Source: Carex sylvatica (taxonomy: Eukaryota; Streptophyta; Magnoliopsida; Poales; Cyperaceae). Taken from it: 64,000 nt of DNA. The number at the start of each line of letters is the position of its first letter. Position 1 is the first letter of the stretch. Below the pieces are notes generated by a model. It was not told the origin of the DNA and did not search any database. It was given only the letters and a program-made list of their open reading frames with translations. The stretch covers positions 124,001 through 188,000 of the forward strand of contig CAXKVR010000002.1 in NCBI GenBank assembly GCA_964058845.1, read 5' to 3'. The position numbers and the translations under genes are program-made. This document shows, piece by piece, positions 49,092 through 60,529 of the stretch.

Positions 49092-50224
49092 CCCTCCAAG
49101 CTCTTGAAGAGACGAAAGATTGTGCTCCCTAGAAAGAGAATTTAATTCCTCTGAACTAATTGAAAACCCATCATTGCTGCTTGGATCTACTGTTCTTGAC
49201 TCGACACTCACCGCTTAATTCAAAAGACAATAGCAACCATGTGAGATCAGCTTTTATGGAATTTCAATTGCACATTATTAAAAAACAGTACCTGCTTGGT
49301 TCATTGTTACAATATTTCAAAATACCAAATCAAGCACACATAAAAAAAATAGAACAGGAATAAAAAGAAGAAAAAATGTTACCTCGTTTGGAGGGACATA
49401 TCTGAGTATCAGGATTGAAACTGCAACTATCGTGAATGCGAGAAGTGTGCCAACAATAACCTGTATAATTTAAAAAAGAGTTGCAATGATTGCATGCGAA
49501 TATAATTCTACAAACTATCAAAGACTATACAACAAGGTTATTACTGGTACCATACCATTCCAGCTAGCTGAGAGACCTCCATGAAGAATGAAAGGACAGC
49601 CGCACAGATGCCGGTAAGAACAGTACTCTTCACTGGTACCTGGGTTCTTTGATTTACATCAGAGAAGAATGGCGGTAACAATCCATCTCTCGCCATTGCC
49701 ATTAGTATTCTATGCTGGATTTATGAAACAAAAAAAAAATTCCTTTGTCAGTTCGGAGCTGATTGGAATCTTGCTAGCTTATATGAAATAAAGGAAATAA
49801 TAAAACATAGTATCGTTACTGGTACCAGTCCAAGTACCTGAGGAAGAAGTGAACCCATGAGAGTCGAGCAAAGGGCAAGAACTGCACCACTTGTGATAAT
49901 GTCCCTGAATTTTACAGAACAGTACATAAATTTGTGATTTAAGGACCATATTTCATTTGTCACTTATGTACCAGTCACACAAGGGGTACTAAAGCTATAC
50001 CTATAGCAATTGTACAGTACAATTTAATAAAACAGAGAAAATTCGACTTACATAGCCCAGTGTAAGCCATGTCTGGTAAAGGCAGATGAGATAGGGGTAT
50101 CTGGGTCCATAGCAAAATACGGTACCAGCCCAACAATCACCACAGATACCATCATGTAAAGCGCGCAACATGTTGACAGTGCCAAACCGATGCCCCATGG
50201 TAAATCCCTCTGAGGATTCTTCAC
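49092..50224 (-). pseudogene. Cationic amino acid transporter (CAT family) fragment
   Basis: CAT proteins (APC superfamily, about 14 membrane segments) move cationic amino acids across plasma or vacuolar membranes. Four or five consecutive exons lie on the minus strand. 50052-50224 reads VKNPQRDLPWGIGLALSTCC, then LYMMVSVVIVGLVPYFAMDP. 49838-49904 reads DIITSGAVLALCSTLMGSLL. 49556-49714 reads HRILMAMARDGLLPPFFSDV, then NQRTQVPVKST and SFFMEVSQLAGM. 49383-49460 reads VGTLLAFTIVAVSILILRY, then VPPNE. A likely further exon (lower edge 49092, upper edge about 49200) reads NSLSREHNLSSLQELGG. Junctions keep GT/AG and the frames shown are open. The N-terminal and C-terminal thirds are missing, so this is a truncated gene piece. 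It is among the best-preserved fragments here. Confidence 0.86.
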
Positions 50225-50599
50225 CTGAAAAATTAATTCTGTTATTTTACCTTGTTTTCTCTGACTCTATATGAAAATGTAGGACAATTATTAGATGCAT
50301 AATGATAATAGTTAGTTTTTGATGCATAATGAAAATAGTTAGTGGTACAATCTTGATATGTAAAGGCATGTACAATTAATATAATGCCTCATGTGTAATA
50401 CCATATGAAATTAATGATAAAGTTAATTTTTGTGTCAATTGCATGAGTTATTCTATTGTATGCACTACTTTTATCTGTTATCACATATTTTTAATTTTGG
50501 AATGAAAACAGAAGGATTTCAAATAGAAATTATCAGCATCTTTATGATTACTTTCATGAAGAAAAATGATAGTAAATTAAGCTGTTAAATAATGCTTAA
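50225..50599. other. Junction DNA between transporter and IleRS fragments
   Basis: AT-rich, no exon recognised. Gene identity on the minus strand switches from isoleucyl-tRNA synthetase to the transporter somewhere in this interval, so a capture breakpoint lies here. Confidence 0.5.
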
Positions 50600-53525
50600 G
50601 ACATCAGATGGGAAACATGAGCGGTAAGTTCAACATTCTCAAAAGGGTAATGAATATAGGCATAAGGCATCGATCCACTTTCAAACCAGCAGTCAAATAT
50701 CTGAAAAAGAATATAAACAAAATCAAACCCATGATGTAACAGTTCAGAAAAATACTAGTGAATGTAAAAACCAGACGGTCAACTTACATCATCCCCACGG
50801 CGAAGAACACCATACTGAGACCCACGGCTAGAAGGGATTGTTATATGGTCAATATTGTGACGATGCAGATCAGTGACCTAAATTTGAAATACCAAACAAA
50901 CATATGCAAAGGGTTATATTTGCATTTCACCTCTTACCTCCAAAATTCATGTTTTTGCATGCAACTACCATTGAATACTTTTGTAAATCTAAATTCTAGA
51001 ACACAATTGGAAACTGAAAGCTAGAAAAATTCCATGATCAAGTGCATATAAAGACTTGGAGGGGTGCATGGATGAATATGATAATTTATTATTTGAGAAA
51101 CAAAATTCCGACCTTAGTGCCAGATAATTTCTCAAGTTTCTCAACAGAGTCCATCACAACAGTCTCCAATCCATCTTAACTAACCCAAATGGGAAGAGGG
51201 GGTGCCCCAAAACCGACTTTGACTAATGACCCAATCTCTAGCATTTTCCAGCCAGCTATGAAATCGTTTTTCCTAATTGTGCATGAACAAGTGAGGAGGT
51301 AATAACTTCAAAATCTTAAAAGATAAAATATAAGGTAACACATATTAAAAGGGTACTAGATTATGGTATTGTACAGTAGAAGCTCTGCATTAATCTTACC
51401 TGGTTTGCATGGAACTTGGACAATAAAAAACAGTTTTAACCCTGTTTTCTCTTTTGAAAATTCTTATTAGGCCAGTACTCGATATCAATATGAAACTAAG
51501 AAGATTACAGGAAAAGAAAAGACATATCAATCTAACAAGCTAAATTTATGTCCACTCGACATGCATGAGAAAGTGTACAAATCTGAACAAAAATAATAAA
51601 TGAATTGATGATCATAACAAAAGTTATATCATACCTTAACATAGTCAGGAACCCAGTATGTCTGCTTGTTGCATTCTAGCAACTGATCTTTAATCTTTTC
51701 AACAGCAACAAACCTTAAGGAGAGAAAATTAATAAATCTATGTGACTCTGCCAAACAGATGGAGAATATGAGAAGAAAGCTACTTACCAGCTTAGGTACA
51801 GCAATATATATATGAGGTGTTTCAGACCTTCAGCAAAAGGGGTAAGAATGGGTTATGGTACCGGTACTCACGAGCCTTCCTTTCCCCTATATATATTTTT
51901 CAATAAAATCCTTTAATTTTAGTTAATCAAAACAATGTATACTTTGAGGTCGAAAACCAGAATTGGCATTTTAACGAGCTTGTTGCATCGATAAAATATT
52001 TACAATTCCGAAATAAAGAGAAGACATATATCCTAAGTTATTATACATGTTTATCAGTGGTAATTCATGATATAACAACAGTTCATCACGCTTTAGGAAC
52101 AAACTACTTCTATGGAACAGTTGCATAATAACCATCAACATAATCCGAATAACAATGTCAAAGGCAACAACAATACCAAAAAAGTAAGTAATTGTAAATT
52201 TGCAATTATTAACTGTCAGAAGAAGTACTTGCCTTAACAGTACTAACAATTTCCTTATCAACATCTTTCACATAGCGGCCAGCGAAGTCTGTAACTTTCT
52301 CCTTGAAGCGGCTTTCACATAGCGGCCAGCGAAGTCTGTAACTTTCTCCTTGAAGCGGCTTTCACAATCAACTGCCACCACAAGGTCATCTCCCTGTAGT
52401 ATTTCAACATTGATAAGTTACATTAAAATAGGGAAAAATATTTCTGGTCTCAAACTGTACGTCTCCGCATGGCATCTTCAAGTGTGAGTAAAATAGAACC
52501 ATGGAACTACATGGTAAGAGAGCAAATATGTGGGGAAGGGAACACCTGACAATTGAAAATCAATACAATCAACTGCTAAGGTCCAGTACCAATAGGGAAA
52601 AATTACCAAAATAATGCAATCAAACATTCAAGTTCACATAGGTATGCAGCGCCTAACCTTTTAATTATGCCATTTTCAACACAAACACGGTAATCATCCT
52701 CACGAAAAGCCGGTGCACAATGGACAATTCCAGTTCCACTGTCCTCGGTGACATAATTGTCAGCAACTACCCGAAATGCAACATCTGAGCACTCTGAAAA
52801 GTACTCAAATAATGGTACGTATCTACAAAAACAGTACAAGTACGTCAGCATAAGAGGTCAGCCAGTCAGCATCAATAACAGGGCTGAAAATATGGTGGGA
52901 AGTTCAAGTATAAAAAAATAAAAAATAAAAAAACAGTACAAAAGATTACAGAAGTAACAATTTGGTACCACCAAGCTAATAAAATTTTCATTTTTCTAGA
53001 ACAATAGGCAATATCTAAAAGTAAATTAAAAACCACATGTAGATTGTAAAACAAATTGACCAACAGATTTTAAAAAAAATAAAAAATAACTCACCTCAAG
53101 CCCTTCAACTTAGAACCAGGGAATTTTTCAATCACTTTGGAAGATTTATTACTACCAGGTAACTGAGATAACCTGGATTCTGCAACTATGTAAACCGCTT
53201 TAGAAACTGACTCCCTGACCTGATATTTAGGGAATGACCAAATCACAATTCAAAGCACATAGGAATGGTACAGAATTTCAGATACGTAACCTTGTTGTGT
53301 ACAGAAAAGCAAAACCTTGACATAGGTTAGATTGTGATTTACACAGAGGGCAAGGTTGCTAGGCAAAGTCCAAGGGGTGGTGGTCCACGCCACAAGAGCG
53401 GCAGCATCAGAATCATCGACTACAGGAAACGACACCATCACTGCCGGATCAGGAACATCCTTATAATTTAGTCCTGCCTCAAAATTTGAAAGAGGTGTCT
53501 CGCAACCAGTACTGTACGGCATAAC
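50600..53525 (-). pseudogene. Cytosolic isoleucyl-tRNA synthetase fragment, broken
   Basis: IleRS charges tRNA-Ile. About nine consecutive exons, from the CP1 editing domain toward the catalytic core, lie on the minus strand in natural order. 53316-53525 reads [15 protein letters not shown] and [18 protein letters not shown]. 53095-53220 reads KAVYIVAESRLSQLPGSNK. 52658-52822 reads [20 protein letters not shown], then APAF. 52233-52393 reads GDDLVVAVDCESRFKEKVTD, with a GC donor. Further exons lie at about 51782-51870, 51635-51716, 51112-51290 and 50785-50880, and at 50600-50701 ([19 protein letters not shown]). Damage: a 47-bp tandem duplication in 52264-52365 shifts the frame; a Trp-to-TGA stop follows YPFC near 51840; 51112-51290 is frameshifted with a stop after PIWVS; Gly-to-Arg in APAFxEDDY. 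The N-terminal HIGH region and the anticodon-binding domain are missing. Confidence 0.9.
52264..52365. repeat. 47-bp tandem duplication inside IleRS exon
   Basis: The segment beginning 'acatagcggccagcgaagtc' and ending 'gaagcggctttc' occurs twice back to back. At 47 bp it is not a multiple of three, so it disrupts the reading frame of the exon. Confidence 0.95.
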
Positions 53526-54055
53526 CTGCAACAGAAATAATTGGTTTACTAGCATTTTTTGTCTAAATTGGTTTACTAGGGGTATTTTTGGCTGCAAAAC
53601 AAGTATAGCTAGAATAGCCAAATCAAGAATAGCTATTGTTTGTCTTATTAGAATAGCCAAATCTCAAAAACCTTATGAATTAGTGACCAAGAAAAGAATC
53701 AGGTTACAACCTAATTAAAGAAAACTATTGAAGTAAACTTGATCAGTGATGTGCTCCAGTACAGTAAAGTAGTAAACACAAGGTTCAGCACATCACTCCA
53801 GGCAAATTGGATAATTAAATGCAAAAAATGTTGTTAGAAGGGAAATTGAGCAAAATTTCCAGCACATAACAGTGAATTCTAAGAAATTAGCCCGTGCTAT
53901 AGATAGAATATAACAGTGAATTCTAAGAAAAATCAACCATATACCGGATTCAATAGTAACTATAATTAAATGCCTAACTAGAGAAGAGAGATGGGGAATA
54001 TCAAGTTTGAATTACCATAAACAATAAAAATTCAAAAAGAAATGAAATATATTGC
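53526..54055. other. Unassigned DNA beyond IleRS fragment
   Basis: Contains a short direct repeat of 'aatagccaaatc' near 53613 and 53652 and a repeated 'cagtgaattctaagaaa' near 53870 and 53914. No exon recognised. Confidence 0.45.
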
Positions 54056-54365
54056 TTACCAGCTCAACGCATCATGAAAACAATTGACAATAATGATCAA
54101 TTGAGAAATAGAATGAGAAAACAATACCTAACAGGTTTAGTGAGACATCTGAGCCAGTATAATGAGACATCATGAAAACAATTGACAATACCTAACAGGT
54201 TTAACGAGACATCATGAAAACAATACCTAACAGGTTTAATGAGACATCATGAAAACAATTGACAATAATGATCAATTGAGAAATAGAATGAGAAAACAAT
54301 ACCTAACAGGTTTAATGAGAAAACAATATATTGCTTACCAGCTCAACGCATCTGAGCCAGTATAG
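54056..54365. repeat. Complex tandem repeat
   Basis: Blocks 'catcatgaaaacaattgaca', 'gatcaattgagaaatagaat', 'caatacctaacaggtttaa' and 'gcttaccagctcaacgcatc' recur three to five times in varying order, as from repeated slippage or unequal exchange. Confidence 0.8.
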
Positions 54366-54869
54366 TTTGGAATACCTTATCTAATAAAACATAGGGGTCA
54401 AACCGAAAAATTCCCAGCGGCACTTCTAAACTCTAGACAAACTTGCCTACTACCCAGGACCAAACTTTAATCAACTCAATGCACTCAACATAGCAGCCAA
54501 AAACCAGCCACAAAGCAGTACCTCAACTCAATTTTAAAAGTGACAGAAATTCACTATTCTAAACAGTGCCAATTAGCACCATTGTTATTGTTATAAAGAT
54601 TAAACACAGTTAAAGGTTCTTAAAATTCTTAGAAACTCCCTGAGGTTCTAGTACAGTTGGCATGCAAACCATAACCATGCTTAAACCAGACTGAAACACC
54701 CATTTTGACAATTTAAATCTTGGATCAAGGAGACATAGACATGATCTACCTGCTGTGGGTTTAATCCCTACGTTTTTTTCTCAATTTATGGGAAGAAACC
54801 TACCTGCTGTGAGTTTGATCTGTGCATACAAGTTTGATTCAAATGATGGCTTTGTGTTAGGAGTGTAGC

Positions 54870-55245
54870 CTCCTCTAACAGCACCAGATGGTGATCTGAC
54901 TAGATCAAACCCTGAGATATACGATTTCTACGAAAATAATGATCAAATCAAAAGAGATGCTATCTCACCGCTCAAAATCAAAAGAGATGCCTACTCTAAC
55001 AGCACCAGATGGTGATCCAACTAGATCAAACCCTGAGATATACGATTTCTACGAAAATAATGATCAAATCGAAAGATATGCTATCTCACCTCTCAAAATC
55101 GAAAGAGATGCCTGCTCTAACAGCACCAGATAGTGATCCGACTAGATCAAACCCTGAGATATATGATTTCTACGATAATAATGATCAAATCGAAAAAGAT
55201 GCTACCTCACCGCTCAAAATCGAAAGAGATGCTATCTGTGCGCGT
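54870..55245. repeat. Tandem repeat, about 3 x 121 bp
   Basis: Copies start at 'gcaccagatg/gcaccagata' at 54881, 55002 and 55123 (period 121 bp), with a partial fourth copy ending near 55236. Each contains 'ctagatcaaaccctgagata' and 'caaaatc(g/a)aaagagatg'. On the minus strand this would lie in a leader-like position upstream of the gene fragments. Confidence 0.9.
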
Positions 55246-55299
55246 GAGAGGTCTGAAAGGCCGGCTCCTCCTCCTGACGCTCGGCTTCGTCTCCGTCTC

Positions 55300-55640
55300 C
55301 GTCTTCCCCCCCCCCCCCCCCCCCCCGATCTCCTCCTTCGCTCCCTTTCTCCTTTCTCCTTGGCCTCCTCTCCTGCTATTTCTCTCCTCACGATCTCCTC
55401 CTTCGCTCCCTTTCTCCCTTTCTCCTTTCTCCTTGGCCTCATCTCCCGCGATTTCTCTCCTCACGATCTCTTCTCCTTCGCTCCCTTTCTCCTTTCTCCT
55501 TCACCTCTCCCGCGATTTCTCTCCTCACGATCTCTCCTCTCTCTCCCGCGAGATGCGCTCTCTCTCACTCTCCCGCGATTTCTCTCTTATCTCGCCTGCT
55601 TTCTCTCTCTCTCTCTCTCTCACGAGCTCTTTCTCTCCTC
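55300..55640. repeat. Pyrimidine-rich low-complexity tract with C homopolymer
   Basis: A run of about 20 C (55307-55326) is followed by about three imperfect copies of a 70-75 bp CT-rich block ('cgctccctttctcctttctc', 'gatttctctcctcacgatct') and a (CT)n run near 55601-55622. On the minus strand this is a GA-rich leader-like tract, comparable in character to 14165-14375 on the plus strand. Confidence 0.85.
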
Positions 55641-55644
55641 ACGC

Positions 55645-56659
55645 TGTTTTTTTCTCTCCAAGAGGAAGGAACTGTGCGGAGTACTAAGGAGAACTTCTTA
55701 CTTTTTAGTGAGGTGAGAGTGAGAGAAGGTGAGAGAAGGTAAGTTACTTCTTTAACAAGTAAGATCACTGTGGCGGTGCGGTGGGTGAAAAGATACGGAA
55801 TTATCATTCCAAAACAAGATATTTTATTATCATTCCAAAACAAGAAATTTAATTTAATTTGATCAGTAGTTTTTACATACGACATAATTAAATAAGTAAA
55901 TAAAATCAAAACTAAATCTCTAAAGTTAGTAAGATAATCTATTTCTTTGTTTGATTTGATCAGTAGTATTTAAAACTATATCTTTATATTATCGAGTGAC
56001 ATAACTAAACAAACAAAAAATTCAAAACTAAATCTTTAAAGTCAATAAAATAATAAATAATATGACTTGAATTTATCGAAATGTGCAAGTGAAAAAATAA
56101 AAATAAAATTCTCAATATCGAACTTTAGTACATATTTTTTTATCAACATGACATTATATAAAACTTCTAATAAATAGACAAATTTATCTTTTATTTCTTA
56201 TATTATGCTACAGGGTCTAAGTGAATGCGATATAATTTTTCTCTGTGATTTTTCTTGCTTTGGATACTATCCACTACTTGCACATCTTTGCAGGAAAAAT
56301 AATATTGTGTTTCGTTTTTCTTCTTATTAAAGTATGTAATAGTAACTAGAGTTTGGAGAAATGGAACAAATAATAAGAGGGAAAGAAGAAATTAGAAGAG
56401 GAGAACTTAATCTAGAGGAAAGAAAAAAGTTATTTATTGGCTCCAGATGAGGGCGAGATGTGTTAACATGGTGCTTAGGATCATTGAATAATTAAGCAAC
56501 ATAGCTGCCACATTTACTTTTCTAGTAACTCCCAGTTAATGCTGCAAGTACCACAGATTTTAGTGTAAATAGTGGGCATTCTTTGCCAAAATTATGTATA
56601 ATTTTCTCTTCCCCTATCTCTCTCTGTCTATATATATATGATGATTTTCCATTTTGCAG
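55645..56659. other. Unassigned DNA, edge of fragment cluster
   Basis: 55700-55740 has a small direct repeat ('gagagaaggt' twice). The rest is AT-rich, possibly intron of the VPS53 fragment in its last part. No exon recognised. Confidence 0.4.
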
Positions 56660-57050
56660 GCTGTAAACCAGCTATGCAACCACATGCAACCATTTTGAAG
56701 CATACAGAGATGTGCCAAAGATAACAGAGCTAAGAGACAAGTTCAAGAACATTAAGAAAATACTTAAATCTCATGTTTTTTCTGATTTTTCAAGGTGTGC
56801 TACATGCTTTTTAACATTATAATGCAGTTATTAAAATGTATTGACTGTTTTTTTTTATATAGTAAATATTCACATGATTGGGTGAAATTGTTTCAGCTTA
56901 GGAACTGGAAAGGAAACAGAAGAGCCAAATCTATTACAACAACTATCGGATGCGTGCCTTGTTGTTGATGCTTTGGAGCCTTCTGTCAGGGAAGAATTAG
57001 TCAAGAACTTTTGTAATAAGGAACTCACTTCATATTGTCAAATCTTTCAG
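56660..57050 (+). pseudogene. VPS53 (GARP/EARP tethering complex) fragment
   Basis: VPS53 is a subunit of the GARP/EARP vesicle-tethering complexes at the trans-Golgi and endosomes. Exon 56660-56794 starts AVNQLCNH, and a 10-bp tandem duplication ('atgcaaccac'/'atgcaaccat') then shifts the frame. In the corrected frame it continues AYRDVPKITELRDKFKNIKK and LKSHVFSDFS to a GT donor. Exon 56897-57050 reads LGTGKETEEPNLLQQLSDAC, then LVVDALEPSVREELVKNFCN and SYCQIFQG. The copy stops abruptly at 57050, where a MITE-like end begins. Only this N-terminal to middle piece remains. Confidence 0.86.
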
Positions 57051-57200
57051 GGTGCGTTTGGATTGGGGCTGGAATAGCTCTAATCTAGGAATAGCTTCAC
57101 TATTCTTGAAAAACTGAGATCCAAACGCAAAATAGAAAATAAGAACACCACGAGAACAGCGCTGTTCCGCTATTCCAACCAAAAGATGGTTTAGCGAATT
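57051..57200. mobile_element. MITE-like element abutting VPS53 fragment
   Basis: Starts GGTGCGTTTGGATTGGGGC and has imperfect inverted ends: 'ttggattggggctggaatag' near 57058 against 'gctattccaaccaaaaga' near 57168, plus an internal 'gatccaaacgc'. The terminus resembles the 'GGTGCGTTTGG' class of plant MITEs. No clear target duplication was seen. Confidence 0.45.
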
Positions 57201-57332
57201 TGGGGGCGCTCAGGTTAGCGAAAGAAATAAAAAAATAACTTTTATGCCTTATTTTATTCATTCCTCTCAAGATTTATTTAACGATAATGTGTTTCTATGA
57301 GCAAATTAAGCTAGGGTGTATTGTGCTTACCA

Positions 57333-57659
57333 AAGAGTTTAGTGAGCATAATTTTAAAATCTATCATATTAATTTTAAATGAGAAATTCAAATTCTTGAA
57401 ATTGATAGAGTTTACGAGTGATTCATGTATATGTAAAATTTTTAAATTTATGTAGTATAAAATTAAAAGGTTAAAAATATTACTTCGTACATGTAGAAAA
57501 TGAAGTTTTGATTGCTTGACTTTGTACTAAATGAATTAGAAATTTTCAAAATATTGTGTGTGCATGCATCACTTTTGAAGTAAATCAGTTTTAACGGTTT
57601 GAATTTATCTCGTTTGAAATCAATCCGATATATTTTAAAATTATACTCAACAAACCCTT
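57333..57659. mobile_element. Foldback MITE (family C)
   Basis: The left end ('aagagtttagtgagcataat', then 'tttaaaatctatc') and the reverse complement of the right end ('aagggtttgttgagtataat', then 'tttaaaatatatc') match over about 60 bases. The inner parts pair as well. It is noncoding and related in its 'gacttt'/'caaaccgtt' motifs to 58461-58865. Confidence 0.65.
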
Positions 57660-58460
57660 AATTTGATGAGCACAACATATTATAGCTTTGCTCATATTTA
57701 TAATACTAAATTAATAACTTTTTAATTTATTTAGTATAAAGTCGAGCAATAAAAAAATAACTAAACTTAAAAAATATCATTAAATGCGGGCATCAGTCTT
57801 GAAAAACAGTTTGAACGATTTGGGATTGAAATCGTTATTTAAGGTCTCTAAAAAATACAAAGATTTGGCATCGAAATAATGTGCGAGTATAAATAAATAG
57901 TACTAGTTTTACTCTTTTGTCTTGGATTCCTAAAATGAATTGCAGAAGTTGAAAAGAAGGGGAACAACTTTTGAATTATAGACATGCATATTTAAAATAG
58001 GAGTCCCTTTATAAATTGAATATACAATTAATGGTCCGCATAAGGTCCCTTTATGCATGCATTTGTATTTAATTTGGTGTTTCCGTTTAGCTGAGTCTGA
58101 ACGCACTGCATTTTTTTTGTTAGGTTTTCTATTTTGGGGTGCTTCAGTTTTAGTTTGGTAATTTTCTCTATCTCAAGTAATTAATGTCATTCTGAGACTT
58201 TCATTGAATATGTATGAAAGGTTGTACTGCCTCTGTAATTTGATACAATGAATTAGATTTGAGAAATGGATTGGAGTAGAAATATATAAAACTAAGCAGA
58301 AACCAATTAACCAGCTGAAATAAGAGGGGTATATAAAACCAATTAACCAATTGTTGTTCGTGACGCTATAATTAATATTGTTTGTTTTACCTTTTAACTC
58401 AACATATTCCATCTCTGACGAGTTTAATATTGCGATTTGGGATCTCATAACATTCTTTTC
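57660..58460. other. AT-rich DNA with MITE-like fragments, no gene
   Basis: 57700-57760 has inverted motifs similar to family C interiors ('tttagtataaagtcgagc'). The remainder shows no coding exon. Confidence 0.45.
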
Positions 58461-58865
58461 AGTTTGTCTTGTATAACATCAGTGTCATTTCAACCTATAT
58501 AACAACAAGTCCAAAACCTATCAAATCGACTTCAAATGGTAAATTCAAACCGTTTAAACTAATTTACATTATGTGTAATGCGTTTACATACAAAAAATTT
58601 ATATTTTCGAGTTATTTTAGTATCAAATCAAGCAGTAAAAATATTAAAAAATTAATGTATTAAAATTAACTTAAAAACTCACATATTTGACCGCTTGACC
58701 TAATACTAAATAAATTCAAAAAGTTATAAATTTTGCATGTAAACGCACAACTAATGAAGTAGATTGGTTTGAACGGTTTGAATTTACCGTTTAAAGTCGA
58801 TTTGATAGGTTTTAGAGTTGGTGTTATATAAGTTGAAATGACAGTGATGTTATACTAGCCAAACT
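58461..58865. mobile_element. Foldback MITE, nearly fully palindromic (405 bp)
   Basis: The left half from 'agtttgtcttgtataacatc' and the reverse complement of the right half from 'agtttggctagtataacatc' align almost end to end. This includes 'aaacctatcaaatcgacttt' and 'gcgtttacatgcaaa'-type blocks. The structure would form one long hairpin of about 200 bp, a typical precursor shape for small RNAs. No coding capacity and no clear target duplication. Confidence 0.8.
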
Positions 58866-59559
58866 CCATTCCTTTTATGTTTGTCCAGCTTAATTATTTT
58901 TAAAAATTTGGTCGGATAAGAAAAATTATTAAATTATTAAGAAAATTAATTTATAAAGAAATAATACATTTATTATATTTGGTTACTAAAAGTTATCTCA
59001 TTTGAGTGCTAAAAACATGCACAATTGAATAAAGCAATACAATACAATATACATGGAAATTCTTGAAGATAAATACAACAGAACAATATTTGTATTAAGA
59101 TTTTTTATCTTAAGCACATCAAATATAATCATATTTAAATGAAGATAAGGAATGGAAATACTAAAAAAAAAAGGTATTATTGTTATGTATATATTGAAAA
59201 TGTACAAACCAAGATTTAAATAAAATTATTTTGAATTCTACAATTTCAAAATTTTAAATTAAAGAATATGACGGAACATGATACAAAGTAAAACGATATG
59301 TTATGGGGGGCTAAATAAAAATTTGCGCAAGGCAATAGAAGCAATGTCGGAATCAGTTCAGAAAAATTCAGAATCAAACTGAGGCAGATAAGACAAAGTT
59401 AGCGCTAAAAATTTGTATGAAACTTCCCGTGGATATAAATGTAATTTCTTCCTAGATGATGGCGCCATCTCATTTCGCACGTCCTTTGATGAACCATATA
59501 TATTTCTGACTAGTCTATATATGCCTACGATCGTTATCTCACGCGTTGGATGGATCGAT

Positions 59560-59561
<2 letters not shown>

Positions 59562-59611
<50 letters not shown>
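59562..59611. repeat. (AT)n microsatellite
   Basis: About 25 uninterrupted AT dinucleotides. Confidence 0.97.
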
Positions 59612-59614
<3 letters not shown>

Positions 59615-59689
59615 TTAAATCATGTTTCTAAAACTACTTTAAAGTTCCACCTACATCTTTAATCATACACCCGACTCAATTTACACCTA

Positions 59690-60330
59690 ACATTTTTTTT
59701 ACTTGATAAAAAATGTCGTAAGCATGCACAATTGTCAAAAATGTGCTTTTTTTTTCATTTGAATTTGAATATTAAGTTGAATTATAATCAGTCAATTAAT
59801 GTATGAACCTAAATTTCATAACACAGTTTTTGTACGTCAAGCTATCCAAAAAACAATGTATAGAGCGAGGTAAAGTACACTTAATTGCTTCTTGTTCTCA
59901 CACTTGGAGATCTCATCCACAGGAGAGTTGTGTTTTCTGTCTTGTCTGCAATTAATGTACAGCTCCTCACAGTCAAAATTCTATTTTTTTACAATGAGGA
60001 TATAAAAAAATTTACTTCAACATGTTATATATATAAGAAAGCTATTTAATCATGTCATCTCATATATATAATCATATGATATTGATAAAATTTAATACCG
60101 ACAATATATATTGAGTGATTAACGTACTCGGCTAGATGTTATATATATATTTTTTTAAATTTGTAAACACTAATCAAGTGCGCCTTTATATTTTCCAACT
60201 AACAAAAACTAAAATGTAAAATTTAATTACTTGATCTTCGATGAAATAAAAAATTTGACCATCTTTCCAGTTCATAAAAAAACCTGTTCACACTGTCCGA
60301 GTCGATAAAATTAAAGTCCAATTAAATTAG
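59690..60330 (+). repeat. Degenerate direct repeat, copy 2
   Basis: Same order and orientation as 10965-11950 (see that entry), without the extra 350 bases. The two copies flank the whole fragment-plus-array region, about 48.7 kb apart. Confidence 0.6.
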
Positions 60331-60529
60331 CACCATCCCTCTTAGTTTGACTCATATTTAATCCTTTCTAGTTCCTACTACATATATGGTTATATGAATA
60401 CATACAAAGATAATTTGCAATTAATTTGTATTGTTGAAAAAAAAAGTTTATCCAATAATCAGCCTCTCGATTGCGTTTTGTCTCTATAAAATTAAAAGTT
60501 TTAATATCGTAGAAACATCTTGTGCTATA

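Noticed and set aside
55009..55716. 235-codon plus-strand open frame
   Set aside because: It crosses the 121-bp tandem repeat, a C20 run and CT-rich DNA. The composition explains the lack of stops, and no domain is visible.
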